DNA from: JBAZQS01 sp041645075
GTDB taxonomy: Bacteria > Patescibacteriota > Patescibacteriia > 2-01-FULL-39-33
Direction: 5' to 3'
DNA: 16,460 nucleotides
Assembly: GCA_041645075.1 (NCBI GenBank)
Contig: JBAZQS010000017.1
Location: forward strand, 1-16,460
Made by a program: the position numbers and the translations under genes. The notes beneath the pieces were generated by a model, which was not told where the DNA came from, did no database searches, and saw nothing but the letters and a program-made list of their open reading frames with translations. This document shows, in pieces, positions 5,822 through 12,138 of the stretch; position 1 is the first letter of the stretch; every line of letters begins with the position of its first letter.

Positions 5822-6118
5822 TTATGATGTATTTTTAGCCAAAGGTGCGACGACTAGTTTTCCTACGGCGATTAATTTTGTTTCCACGCCCTCCCGCCTT
5901 AGCCGATTAATAACGGCTTGGGTTATGGCCAGGTTTTGGACAATTTTGCCATTTTGCAGATTGGCTAATTGCAGAGAAATGGCAAAGAACCCTTTTTTTT
6001 GGATTTTATTTAAGGCGCCGTTCAAACTATAGGCCTGGACTTGCCCCCGTCTTATCTCGCCATTGGGATAGGAAGTTAAAGCAACAAAATTCCAAAATGG
6101 TATATGCCGCGAAGTCAT
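5822..6118 (-). CDS. Small protein of unknown function, 98 aa
   Basis: I do not recognise this gene with certainty. The ATG at 6118 follows an excellent GGAGGA Shine-Dalgarno with 6-nt spacing, one of the strongest in the window, so it is surely translated. The first half reads WNFVALTSYPNGEIRRGQVQ then AYSLNGALNKIQKKGFFAIS. This pattern (aromatic start, GE...G, A.S...AL..I...GF..IS) resembles the small N-terminal domain of GspF/PilC-type proteins of type II secretion and type IV pili, but there are no membrane helices. The second half (ITQAVINRLRREGVETKLIAVGKLVVAP) is a predicted helix plus strands. A TTGACA promoter lies upstream and a bidirectional terminator downstream, so it is a single-gene unit. 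Likely cytosolic. Confidence 0.75.
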   Translation of the reverse strand: MTSRHIPFWNFVALTSYPNGEIRRGQVQAYSLNGALNKIQKKGFFAISLQLANLQNGKIVQNLAITQAVINRLRREGVETKLIAVGKLVVAPLAKNTS

Positions 6119-6182
6119 TGAAATTCCTCCCGTTCCTCCCAAAGAATAGAATAATTATGAAGCGCGAAATGAATGTAATGTC

Positions 6183-6211
6183 AGTTTAGTTTATTTTAAA
6201 AATAATGTCAA
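6183..6211 (-). promoter_or_regulatory. Promoter of the 98-aa gene
   Basis: Minus strand TTGACA (6211-6206), 17-bp spacer, TAAACT (6188-6183). The -35 is perfect and the -10 is moderate. A predicted leader of about 60 nt ends in the GGAGGA site. Confidence 0.6.
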
Positions 6212-6214
6212 ATC

Positions 6215-6244
6215 TCCGCCAAAGGCGGATCAGCCTATGGCTGA
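6215..6244. repeat. 30-bp double hairpin (two 15-bp palindromic units)
   Basis: TCCGCC-AAA-GGCGGA (6215-6229) is joined directly to TCAGCC-TAT-GGCTGA (6230-6244). The same design, length and first unit type is found in frame inside ychF at 7946-7975. Here it is intergenic, between the terminator of the 261-aa gene and the promoter of the 98-aa gene. Confidence 0.85.
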
Positions 6245-6259
6245 AATTTTAATCCCACC

Positions 6260-6299
6260 AAAAAAAAGAAGGGCAAGAATTTTGGTAATTCTTGCCCTT
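6260..6299 (-). terminator. Strong intrinsic terminator of the 261-aa gene
   Basis: On the minus strand a 13-bp perfect stem (AAGGGCAAGAATT, 6299-6287, paired with 6281-6269) with a 5-nt loop is followed by CTTTTTTTT. It lies immediately after the gene's stop. Confidence 0.9.
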
Positions 6300-6310
6300 G
6301 GTAGCCGGGT

Positions 6311-7096
6311 TTAGCCCTGAGCCGTCTTGGCGGTGGGGAGCTTTTTGGCTTGGAGCCGGTTGGCCACGGCGAGAGCCATGCCACGCCGTTCTTGCCGCCG
6401 CGCCTTCTCCGCTTTCTCCGCCATGTAGGTCTTGGCTGCTCCAAAGGCCTCACCCACGAGGTGGAACAGAAAGCCCATGAAGCGGTGGCGGGCTTGGGCG
6501 CGATCATCACCGTCGCCCTTGATCGTCCGGGCCAAGTCGTCCTTGGAATGGAAGATTTGGGGCTGGCCGTTTTCTTCCCGCGACACTTCCCCTTCGGAAG
6601 AGATGTTCAGGAGAAAGTGGCGGAGGACGAAATATGGGTTGACCATGGCGCCATCCCGGTCCAGTTGGACCGAAATTTCAACCGTGCGATACCGGTAATC
6701 AAACCCGATGGCCAGCGAGGAGGTGAGGGTCAACGTGTTGGCCGCCTCATCCACCCTGACGCACTCGGCTTTGGCGATTTGCGGGACCTTGGCCAGAATT
6801 CTGCTGGCCGGCTCCGCTTTGGTGCCCTTGTCCAAAAGGACGTCGGTCACCAAAGTGAGAATTTCGCCCAGATCCTCGGGGTGCTCGGGGTCGGCGCCGA
6901 ACTGGCACCATGCCCCGATCTTCCTCATGACGACCGCCTTGATGCGACCGGTCGCCATGGCGTTGTTCAGTTCGGCCACAGCGAGGTCCAAGTACTGTTC
7001 GTGGCACGAAACCACGAACTCGTTGGTCGTCTCAATGACGTCGCGCTCTTCGGCGGAGAGAACTCTCACGCCGGTGGTTTTTCTCGTCTTTTTCAT
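6311..7096 (-). CDS. Protein of unknown function, 261 aa, G+C-rich
   Basis: I recognise no family. The ATG at 7096 is chosen for the AAAGGTG Shine-Dalgarno 7 nt upstream. The protein begins MKKTRKTTGVRVLSAEERDV and looks soluble: no signal peptide or membrane helix. Visible parts are a helical N-terminal half (NEFVVSCHEQYLDLAVAELN...), a strand-rich middle (ANTLTLTSSLAIGFDYRYRT, then VEISVQLDRDG), a VNPYFVLRHFLLNISSEGE segment, and a basic Ala/Lys/Arg-rich helical tail (about residues 225-261). The gene is clearly richer in G+C and uses GCC/CTG/GTC-type codons much more than ychF, folD or efp, suggesting a different origin. It has a consensus promoter, a leader of about 125 nt, and its own strong terminator, so it is an autonomous and probably well expressed unit. 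Confidence 0.85.
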   Translation of the reverse strand: MKKTRKTTGVRVLSAEERDVIETTNEFVVSCHEQYLDLAVAELNNAMATGRIKAVVMRKIGAWCQFGADPEHPEDLGEILTLVTDVLLDKGTKAEPASRILAKVPQIAKAECVRVDEAANTLTLTSSLAIGFDYRYRTVEISVQLDRDGAMVNPYFVLRHFLLNISSEGEVSREENGQPQIFHSKDDLARTIKGDGDDRAQARHRFMGFLFHLVGEAFGAAKTYMAEKAEKARRQERRGMALAVANRLQAKKLPTAKTAQG

Positions 7097-7228
7097 TTGC
7101 AGACACCTTTCTGGCTCCCGATCCGAGCCATTCAATAGAGTTTAATCGCCCAACAGCCGCAAACAGCCAGCCGTCTTAACAAACCACATTTATATTGAAA
7201 ATAAAATGAACCATCTCATTAACTTAAT

Positions 7229-7257
7229 AGTATATCATACAATTTAAACATTGTCAA
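7229..7257 (-). promoter_or_regulatory. Near-consensus sigma70 promoter of the 261-aa gene
   Basis: Minus strand TTGACA (7257-7252), 17-bp spacer, TATACT (7234-7229). Spacing is ideal, and the leader of about 125 nt holds a small hairpin GGCTC/GAGCC (7129-7113) just before the Shine-Dalgarno. Confidence 0.85.
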
Positions 7258-7320
7258 CAACCAATTATCTTAAATTTAAATATTTTATCTAAATTTAGAT
7301 ATAATTAAATATAAAAATAA

Positions 7321-7350
7321 GGGCTTAAAAAGCCATTAATAAAAGAGCCC
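7321..7350 (-). terminator. Probable terminator after the 45-aa membrane protein
   Basis: On the minus strand GGGCT...AGCCC encloses an inner GGCTTTTTAAGCC hairpin and is followed by TTATTTTTATATTT. It lies 9 bp past the stop of the 45-aa gene. Confidence 0.5.
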
Positions 7351-7358
7351 AGGGATAA

Positions 7359-7496
7359 TTAAGAGACAATTGAATTTTTAAGGAAAATAAACAAGGGCTC
7401 TAATAATACCTCCCAAACGCCGATGCTAATTACCGCGAACATCACCACTAAGACAAGAAACATGATTTTTAATTTTGTGTCGTCTTCAAGAAACAT
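7359..7496 (-). CDS. Small single-pass membrane protein, 45 aa
   Basis: An open frame from ATG 7496 to TAA 7359 encodes MFLEDDTKLKIMFLVLVVMF followed by AVISIGVWEVLLEPLFIFLKNSIVS. A charged N-terminus (EDDTKLK) precedes a hydrophobic run of about 20 residues (about 11-31), then an amphipathic end. A transmembrane segment is likely; function unknown. It starts 51 bp after the ychF stop on the same strand and is followed by a probable terminator, so it may be read from the ychF promoter. No clear Shine-Dalgarno is present, which lowers confidence. Confidence 0.5.
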   Translation of the reverse strand: MFLEDDTKLKIMFLVLVVMFAVISIGVWEVLLEPLFIFLKNSIVS

Positions 7497-7506
7497 ATTT
7501 ATATAT

Positions 7507-7550
7507 TTAGCTTGTAGCTGGTAGGATTTCAAGCTTTTCCTACAAGCTAA
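7507..7550. repeat. Inverted repeat at the ychF 3' end
   Basis: TTAGCTTGTAG (7507-7517) and CTACAAGCTAA (7540-7550) are perfect 11-bp arms around a 22-nt loop; the ychF stop codon lies in the right arm. No T-run follows, so it is a repeat or RNA-stabilising hairpin rather than a clear terminator. Confidence 0.65.
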
Positions 7551-8626
7551 TTACTGAATCTAAAATGGCAAACATCGCCGTCTTGCATCACATAATCCTT
7601 GCCCTCCAAGCGAATCAAGCCCTTTTCTTTGGCTTGGGCTTCGCCGCCGCAATCAATTAGGTCTTGCCAGTTTATGACTTCGGCGCGGATAAAGCCCCTT
7701 TCAAAATCCGTATGGATAACGCCCGCGGCCGGCGGCGCTTTAGTCCCTTTCTTAATCGTCCAAGCCCTTGATTCTTGCGGCCCCGAAGTGAAATAAGTGA
7801 TCAGGCCCAAAATATCATAGGATTTTTTTATTAATTTATCCAGGCCCGATGCCTCTAATTGCAATTCTTTTAGATAATCTTTGGCCTCGTTTTCAGGCAA
7901 GTCCGCTAATTCGGATTCTATTTTAGCCGAGATGGGCAGGTAATCTCCGCTAGAGGCGGATCCGCCTTTGGCGGAGGATTCATTAAGTATATTATCTTCA
8001 TCAACATTAAGCACATAGATCATGGGCTTGGCCGTTAATAAATTCAGGTCTTTAATCATGGTTAATTCGTCTTCATCGGCAATGGCCTCGCGGGCCGGCC
8101 GGCCTTTTTCCATATTTTTCTTTAATTTTTCCAAAAACGGCTGTTGCCTGATGGCCTCTTTATCTTTGGCCTGGATTAATTTGCCGTTGGCCGCCAGCCG
8201 TTTTTCTAATGTTTGTAAATCCGCAAAGATTAATTCTAAATCAATGGTCTCTTTGTCCGATTCCGGGTCAATTTTGCCGGCGACATGGGTAACGTTGGCA
8301 TCTTTAAAATTTCGCAGTACCTGGACAATGGCGTCAACCTCTCTGATATGGGATAAAAATTTATTGCCCAGCCCTTCGCCTTTGCTCGCGCCCTTGACTA
8401 AGCCGGCAATGTCAACAAATTCTATGGTGGTGTAAATCGTTTTAGCCGAACGGGAGACCAGGGTCAGCCGGTCCAGCCGTTCGTCAGGTACGGCAACCAC
8501 GCCCACATTGGGGTCAATGGTGCAGAAGGGGTAATTTGAAGCGTCAACCTGCTTTTTGGTCAGGGCTTTAAATAGGGTGGATTTGCCGACATTGGGCAGG
8601 CCGACAATACCGAGAGAAAAAGACAT
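7547..8626 (-). CDS. ychF: YchF/OLA1-type GTP/ATPase, 359 aa
   Basis: Ribosome-associated P-loop NTPase of the Obg group. It shows G1 GLPNVGKST (residues 9-17), G3 DIAGLVKGAS with the glycine-rich switch region, a coiled-coil domain (about 130-200), and the C-terminal TGS domain ending in AQAKEKGLIRLEGKDYVMQDGDVCHFRF. Length is close to the usual 363 aa. Odd point: about residues 218-228 (SAKGGSASSG) are encoded by a 30-bp double palindrome and replace the usual variable segment just before PISAKIE. The promoter predicts a leader of only about 4 nt, so the mRNA may be leaderless. Divergent from the exonuclease gene. Confidence 0.97.
   Translation of the reverse strand: MSFSLGIVGLPNVGKSTLFKALTKKQVDASNYPFCTIDPNVGVVAVPDERLDRLTLVSRSAKTIYTTIEFVDIAGLVKGASKGEGLGNKFLSHIREVDAIVQVLRNFKDANVTHVAGKIDPESDKETIDLELIFADLQTLEKRLAANGKLIQAKDKEAIRQQPFLEKLKKNMEKGRPAREAIADEDELTMIKDLNLLTAKPMIYVLNVDEDNILNESSAKGGSASSGDYLPISAKIESELADLPENEAKDYLKELQLEASGLDKLIKKSYDILGLITYFTSGPQESRAWTIKKGTKAPPAAGVIHTDFERGFIRAEVINWQDLIDCGGEAQAKEKGLIRLEGKDYVMQDGDVCHFRFSN
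7946..7975. repeat. 30-bp double palindrome in frame inside ychF
   Basis: TCCGCTAGAGGCGGA (7946-7960; one G-T pair) and TCCGCCTTTGGCGGA (7961-7975) are two adjacent 15-bp units, each a 6-bp stem with a 3-nt loop. Thirty bases are ten codons, so the reading frame is kept. A homologous element of identical length is at 6215-6244. Confidence 0.85.
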
Positions 8627-8636
8627 AATATTAATT

Positions 8637-8665
8637 ATTATATAAGAAAGAAATTATTTTTTCAA
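8637..8665 (-). promoter_or_regulatory. Promoter of ychF, predicting a leaderless mRNA
   Basis: Minus strand TTGAAA (8665-8660), 17-bp spacer, perfect TATAAT (8642-8637). A start 6-7 nt after the -10 falls near 8630, only about 4 nt before the ATG at 8626. Confidence 0.7.
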
Positions 8666-8681
8666 GAGAATAAATATTTTC

Positions 8682-8710
8682 TTGCCAGAAGCGGTAATTT
8701 TTATTACTAT
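8682..8710 (+). promoter_or_regulatory. Promoter of the exonuclease gene
   Basis: TTGCCA (8682-8687), 17-bp spacer, TACTAT (8705-8710). The predicted start is near 8717, giving a leader of about 24 nt without a Shine-Dalgarno. Confidence 0.6.
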
Positions 8711-8716
8711 GGATAG

Positions 8717-8737
8717 AGCCATTAGCCATAAGCCATT
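8717..8737 (+). repeat. Three tandem 7-bp repeats AGCCATT/AGCCATA/AGCCATT
   Basis: Three heptamers follow each other at 8717-8723, 8724-8730 and 8731-8737, filling the predicted leader of the exonuclease gene up to 3 bp before the ATG. Confidence 0.7.
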
Positions 8738-8740
8738 GTT

Positions 8741-9292
8741 ATGCGGGAAAAATACCAAAAATTTTTAATAACCGATTTCACGGTTTTTGATTTGGAAACC
8801 TCCGGCCTTAATCCGGAAAATGACGAGATTTTGGAAATCGCCGCTTTAAAGCTGAAAGGCAAAGACATCGCCGGGCGTTTTGAGGCGCTGGTTCAGCCCA
8901 CCAAGGCCATATCATTGGAGGTAGAGAAAGTGCATGGACTGAATGAAATTTTTTTATTAGTTAACGGGAGGGGCCTAAAAGATGTCTTGAGTGATTTTAT
9001 TGACTTTATCGGCGACTCAATTATTGTCGGCCACAATATTAAGGAATTTGATTGGCTTTTTGTTTTGAATCAATTAAAAAAATTATCTTTGCCGGCTTCG
9101 TCCAATAAACTGATAGACACCTTGGAATTATCAAGAAAATTAATTAATTTACCCAAATATAGTTTAAGCGAGGTGGCCAAATATTTTAATTTTGAACATA
9201 ATAGCGCGCACCGCGCCATGCCCGACGTGGAAGTGAATGCCAAGATTTTTATTGAGTTGATGGAGATGCTTTTAAATAAAAAAAATTGTTAA
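8741..9292 (+). CDS. DnaQ/DEDD-type 3'-5' exonuclease, 183 aa
   Basis: RNase T/DnaQ-fold exonuclease. Exo I motif FDLETSGL (about residues 15-22), Exo II GHNIKEFDW (about 98-106), and Exo III HRAMPDVE with the HxxxxD spacing (about 157-164) supply the four acidic residues and the His of the DEDDh class. It is a stand-alone domain of the size of a DNA polymerase III epsilon subunit, so it may proofread or trim DNA; an RNA substrate cannot be excluded. Its start is a single ATG with no Shine-Dalgarno, after heptamer repeats. It converges on folD; a palindrome over its stop codon can act as terminator. Confidence 0.9.
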   Translation: MREKYQKFLITDFTVFDLETSGLNPENDEILEIAALKLKGKDIAGRFEALVQPTKAISLEVEKVHGLNEIFLLVNGRGLKDVLSDFIDFIGDSIIVGHNIKEFDWLFVLNQLKKLSLPASSNKLIDTLELSRKLINLPKYSLSEVAKYFNFEHNSAHRAMPDVEVNAKIFIELMEMLLNKKNC

Positions 9293-9302
9293 ATTTAACA
9301 AT
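9278..9302 (-). terminator. Terminator of glyA-folD, overlapping the exonuclease stop
   Basis: ATTGTTAAATTTAACAAT (9285-9302) is a perfect 18-bp palindrome. On the minus strand it is followed by a run of eight T then ATTT. It lies between the folD stop (9310) and the exonuclease stop (9292). Confidence 0.6.
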
Positions 9303-9309
9303 AATTTTG

Positions 9310-10143
9310 TTATTCATCGCGTGTTTTTGAAAGAATATATGTATTTCTTAATAAGCATGCCACGGTCAGCGGCCCGACGCCACCGGGAACGGGAGAAATA
9401 TAGCCGGCGGTCTCGGCCGCTTTCGGCTCAACATCGCCCACGATTTTATTGCCCAGCTTATTAATGCCCACATCAATAATAATAGCGCCTTTTTTTATCA
9501 TGGATTTTTTGAGGGCGCGGGCTTGGCCGAGCGCCATAATGATTACTTCATAATTATTTGAATTAGCGGGTATTTTTTTTTCGCGGGAAATATTTTTAAG
9601 ACCCAGATTTTTAAGCTGAATTTTCAGGCCGCGGGCAAAGCGATCATTTTTAATAATGATTAAAGCATTTTTATGGGCATAGTCGGGCTTGGGCGCCGAT
9701 TTTAACAATTCAATAATGGCGCTGATTACCGGCGGCACAATTTTAACTTTTGGATAATTAAATCCGTCCACGTCCTTTTCTTTGGCGATGGCTTCAATGA
9801 TTTTTTGCGTCTTGAATCCGAGCGGCAGGGGAAGCTGGACCAGAATCCCGTCAATAGAATCGTCTTTATTTAAAAAATTTATCATCTTTAATAATTCTTT
9901 TTCGGCAATAGGCGGATAGCCCGGCTGATTACAAAGATATTTATAAAAATTAATGCCCGCCTCTTGACAGGCCTTTTCCTTCAAGCGGATATAAAGCTCG
10001 GAAGCCGGGTCAGGGCCAACTAAAATAGCGGCCAAACCGGGCCGTTTTTTTAATCTCGCGATTTTTTTATGCAAGTCCGATTTGATTTTTTCGGCCAGGG
10101 CCCGGCCATCTAAAATTTGCGCGATTTTTTTATTGTTGGCCAT
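9310..10143 (-). CDS. folD: FolD: methylenetetrahydrofolate dehydrogenase/cyclohydrolase, degenerate NADP site, 277 aa
   Basis: FolD interconverts 5,10-methylene- and 10-formyl-tetrahydrofolate. Present: VGPDPASELYIRLKEKACQEAGI (about residues 42-64) with the YxxxK catalytic lysine, DGILVQLPLP (about 98-107) with the conserved Gln, KDVDGFN with the conserved Asp, IIDVGIN, VGDV, and the C-terminal PVPGGVGPLTVACLL. Odd point: the usual dinucleotide motif GRSxxVGxP is missing; the matching place reads IIIKNDRFARGLKI, and the PCTP segment is IVPPVIS. So cyclohydrolase residues are kept while NADP binding looks impaired or altered (inference). Second gene after glyA on the same strand; the 148 bp between hold a compound palindrome, whose GGGGGAG lies 12 nt before this ATG. 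Confidence 0.92.
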   Translation of the reverse strand: MANNKKIAQILDGRALAEKIKSDLHKKIARLKKRPGLAAILVGPDPASELYIRLKEKACQEAGINFYKYLCNQPGYPPIAEKELLKMINFLNKDDSIDGILVQLPLPLGFKTQKIIEAIAKEKDVDGFNYPKVKIVPPVISAIIELLKSAPKPDYAHKNALIIIKNDRFARGLKIQLKNLGLKNISREKKIPANSNNYEVIIMALGQARALKKSMIKKGAIIIDVGINKLGNKIVGDVEPKAAETAGYISPVPGGVGPLTVACLLRNTYILSKTRDE

Positions 10144-10155
10144 AGTTCATTTTTT

Positions 10156-10276
10156 CTCCCCCTTACGAAGGGGGTCCCGCCTTGGCGGGACGGGCAGGAG
10201 CGAGGCGAAGCCGAGAGTAGACGAAAGCGACCAACGAGAGCTTTCGGCTCTGCCCAGGAACGACCAAGAGGGGGTT
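10156..10276. repeat. Compound palindromic element between glyA and folD
   Basis: CTCCCCCTT-ACG-AAGGGGG hairpin (10156-10174), then TCCCGCC/GGCGGGA (10175-10190), then GGCAGGAGCGAGGCGAAGCCGAG, a hairpin CGAAAGC/GCTTTCG (10222-10246), CTGCCC closing on GGGCAG, then AGGAACGACC and AGAGGGGGTTAAAT. The outer ends match the element at 5654-5691 (CTTACGAAGGGGG...CAGGAG...GGGGGTTAA), while the centre matches the element at 12950-13070. It looks like one repeat type inserted into another. Confidence 0.8.
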
Positions 10277-10291
10277 AAATTAAATTCATAA

Positions 10292-11521
10292 TTAGTATAT
10301 CGGAAAGTTACTTGTAAGTTCCAATACTTCTTTTTTAATTCTGCTTTTTAGATCTAAATTAGCATGGTCTTTCAATATTTGACTGATCCAGTTGCCAATA
10401 ATTTTCATTTCATTTTCTTTCATGCCTCGGGTGGTTAAAGCGGCCACGCCGAGGCGAATGCCCGACGGGTTTAAAGGCGTGGCCGGGTCAAACGGGATCA
10501 TATTGGCATTAGTGTAAATTTCCGCTTCGGCTAAAGCGAGGGCGCCATCTTTACCGGAAATTTCCAGTGGACGGCAGTCCACAAGCAAAAGGTGATTATC
10601 GGTTCCGCCGGAAACAATTTTTAAGCCGTTTTCTATCAACGTTTGGCAAAGCGCCCGGCAATTTTTTACGGTTTGGATTTGGTCTTGCTTGAATTTATCT
10701 GAAAGCGCTTCATTAAAACAAAGCGCCTTGGCCGCGATCACATTTTCCAATGGCCCGCCCTGCAATCCCGGAAAAATCGCTTTATCTATTTTTGGCCCCA
10801 GTTCTTTTTTGCAAATAATGATGGCGCCACGGGGGCCGCGCAGTGTTTTGTGCGTGGTGGTCGTCACTATATCGGCGTAGGGGAAAGGCGAAGGATGGAC
10901 GCCGCCGACAATTAAGCCGGCGACATGGGAGATATCGGCCAAAAGCCAGGCGCCGATTTTTTTGGCAATCTCGCTGAATTTTTGAAAATCAATAGTCCGC
11001 GAATAAGCGGTAAAACCGCAAACGATCATTTTTGGCTGTTCCTGTATGGCTAATTTTTCTATCTCATTATAATCAAGTCGGCCGGTTTCCGGATTGACGC
11101 CATAATGGACAAAATTAAATAATTTGCCGGAAAAATTCACCGGACTGCCATGAGTTAGGTGTCCGCCCGTGGCCAAATCCAGGCCCATTATTCTCTCGCC
11201 CGGCTGAAGCAGTCCCAGATAAACCGCCAAGTTGGCCGACGAACCCGAATGGGGCTGGACATTGGCGCGCCACGCCTCTTCGTTCAAGCCGAAAATTTTT
11301 AAGGCGAGTTTTTGGGCGGCGGTTTCTATTTCATCAATAAATTGATTGCCCGTATAATATCTTTTTCCCGGATAGCCCTCGGAATATTTATTGGACAGGG
11401 CCGTACCCATGGCGGAAAGCACATCTTTGGAAGCGTAATTTTCCGAAGCAATCATCACCAAGCCGTTTTTCTGGCGATTGGTTTCTTGCTCAATTAAATT
11501 AAATATTTCTTCTTTTTCCAT
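10292..11521 (-). CDS. glyA: Serine hydroxymethyltransferase, 409 aa
   Basis: PLP enzyme converting serine and tetrahydrofolate to glycine and 5,10-methylene-THF, the substrate of FolD. Family marks: VMIASENYAS (about residues 22-31), YPGKRYYTGNQFIDEIE (about 50-66), NVQPHSGSSANLAVY, ADISHVAGLI, and the PLP-lysine site TTTTHKTLRGPRG (about 223-235); PSGIRLGVAALTTRG is near the C-terminus. Length is normal. Only a slight variation is seen: YYTGN in place of YYGGC/A. It has a promoter that predicts a leaderless transcript. The upstream Nudix gene is separated by a terminator. Confidence 0.97.
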   Translation of the reverse strand: MEKEEIFNLIEQETNRQKNGLVMIASENYASKDVLSAMGTALSNKYSEGYPGKRYYTGNQFIDEIETAAQKLALKIFGLNEEAWRANVQPHSGSSANLAVYLGLLQPGERIMGLDLATGGHLTHGSPVNFSGKLFNFVHYGVNPETGRLDYNEIEKLAIQEQPKMIVCGFTAYSRTIDFQKFSEIAKKIGAWLLADISHVAGLIVGGVHPSPFPYADIVTTTTHKTLRGPRGAIIICKKELGPKIDKAIFPGLQGGPLENVIAAKALCFNEALSDKFKQDQIQTVKNCRALCQTLIENGLKIVSGGTDNHLLLVDCRPLEISGKDGALALAEAEIYTNANMIPFDPATPLNPSGIRLGVAALTTRGMKENEMKIIGNWISQILKDHANLDLKSRIKKEVLELTSNFPIY

Positions 11522-11528
11522 GTATTAT

Positions 11529-11557
11529 ATTTTAGCAAATTTAATTTTTTTACTCAA
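11529..11557 (-). promoter_or_regulatory. Extended -10 promoter of glyA, predicting a leaderless mRNA
   Basis: Minus strand TTGAGT (11557-11552), 17-bp spacer ending TGC, then TAAAAT (11534-11529). The predicted start, about 11522, is at or next to the ATG (11521). Confidence 0.6.
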
Positions 11558-11571
11558 TAAGATGGTGGCAT

Positions 11572-11599
11572 AAAAAGGGGGCAGCTTCTCTGCCCCCTT
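11572..11599 (-). terminator. Intrinsic terminator of the Nudix gene
   Basis: On the minus strand a 10-bp stem AAGGGGGCAG/CTGCCCCCTT (11599-11590 with 11584-11575), 5-nt loop, followed by TTTTTA. It directly follows the Nudix stop. Confidence 0.88.
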
Positions 11600-11603
11600 A
11601 CCC

Positions 11604-12077
11604 TTAAAAAATTTTAGCTGTGCTGTTTAGGTATTCTTCAATAACCGGCTTTACATTTGGCGCGCAATCATCAGGCAGATTATCAATATCAAACCAATCC
11701 ATGGCCAAAACTTGGTCGCCCATTTTCGGCTCCTCATCAATTTCAGCCAGATAATGAATTAGGATGATTACCTGCGGATTGTCATTGCCGGTTTCCGGAA
11801 TTTCATTCCATAAAACCATTGGCCTTAGCGCTTTAATTAATTTCACTTGCACGCCAATTTCTTCTTTGGCTTCGCGGATGGCATTTTCTTCCAGAGACAA
11901 ACCCTTGATGAGTTTGCCGCCGCAGAATTTCCATTTTAATTCTTCAATCGGCTTATCGCCATGCTTAACGAGAAGGGTTTTTTTCACTCCGTCCCGCCTC
12001 TGGATAATGACCGGCCCAGACGCAATCATGGCATAAAATATTCCGATTTCGCCCGATTGCGTTTTGTTAATATCCAT
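11604..12077 (-). CDS. Nudix hydrolase, 157 aa
   Basis: Nudix proteins cleave nucleoside diphosphates linked to another group; the substrate here cannot be told. The Nudix box is GGKLIKGLSLEENAIREAKEEIGV (about residues 53-76, spoken as G-x5-L-x7-REAKEEIGV): the metal-binding REaxEExG core is intact, but the first Glu of the consensus is Leu. Other parts fit the fold: QRRDGVKKTLLV and WKFCGGK before it, and the WF strand near the C-terminus (AMDWFDIDNLP). A GGGAGGA Shine-Dalgarno lies 8 nt upstream of ATG 12077. It has its own promoter with an inverted repeat at the start site and its own terminator, so it is separately regulated. Divergent from the 97-aa gene. Confidence 0.9.
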   Translation of the reverse strand: MDINKTQSGEIGIFYAMIASGPVIIQRRDGVKKTLLVKHGDKPIEELKWKFCGGKLIKGLSLEENAIREAKEEIGVQVKLIKALRPMVLWNEIPETGNDNPQVIILIHYLAEIDEEPKMGDQVLAMDWFDIDNLPDDCAPNVKPVIEEYLNSTAKIF

Positions 12078-12107
12078 ATTTTTTTCCTCCCTGTTTTATT
12101 AATTATC

Positions 12108-12131
12108 AATAGAACAAAATAATGTTCTATT
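12108..12131. promoter_or_regulatory. Palindromic operator at the Nudix transcription start
   Basis: AATAGAACA (12108-12116), 6-bp spacer, TGTTCTATT (12123-12131): a perfect 9-bp inverted repeat placed from about +1 onward of the minus-strand promoter. A repressor could block transcription there. The regulator is unknown and not in this window by any direct evidence. Confidence 0.7.
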
Positions 12132-12138
12132 ATTTAAT

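Noticed and set aside
6350..7138. A 262-codon open frame on the plus strand opposite the 261-aa gene
   Set aside because: The minus strand has the promoter, Shine-Dalgarno and terminator; the plus frame is a mirror of G+C-rich codons with no start signals.
12108..12131. LexA/SOS box at the Nudix promoter
   Set aside because: GAAC and GTTC are 8 bp apart, unlike the 4-bp spacing of the Gram-positive box or CTGT-N8-ACAG of E. coli.
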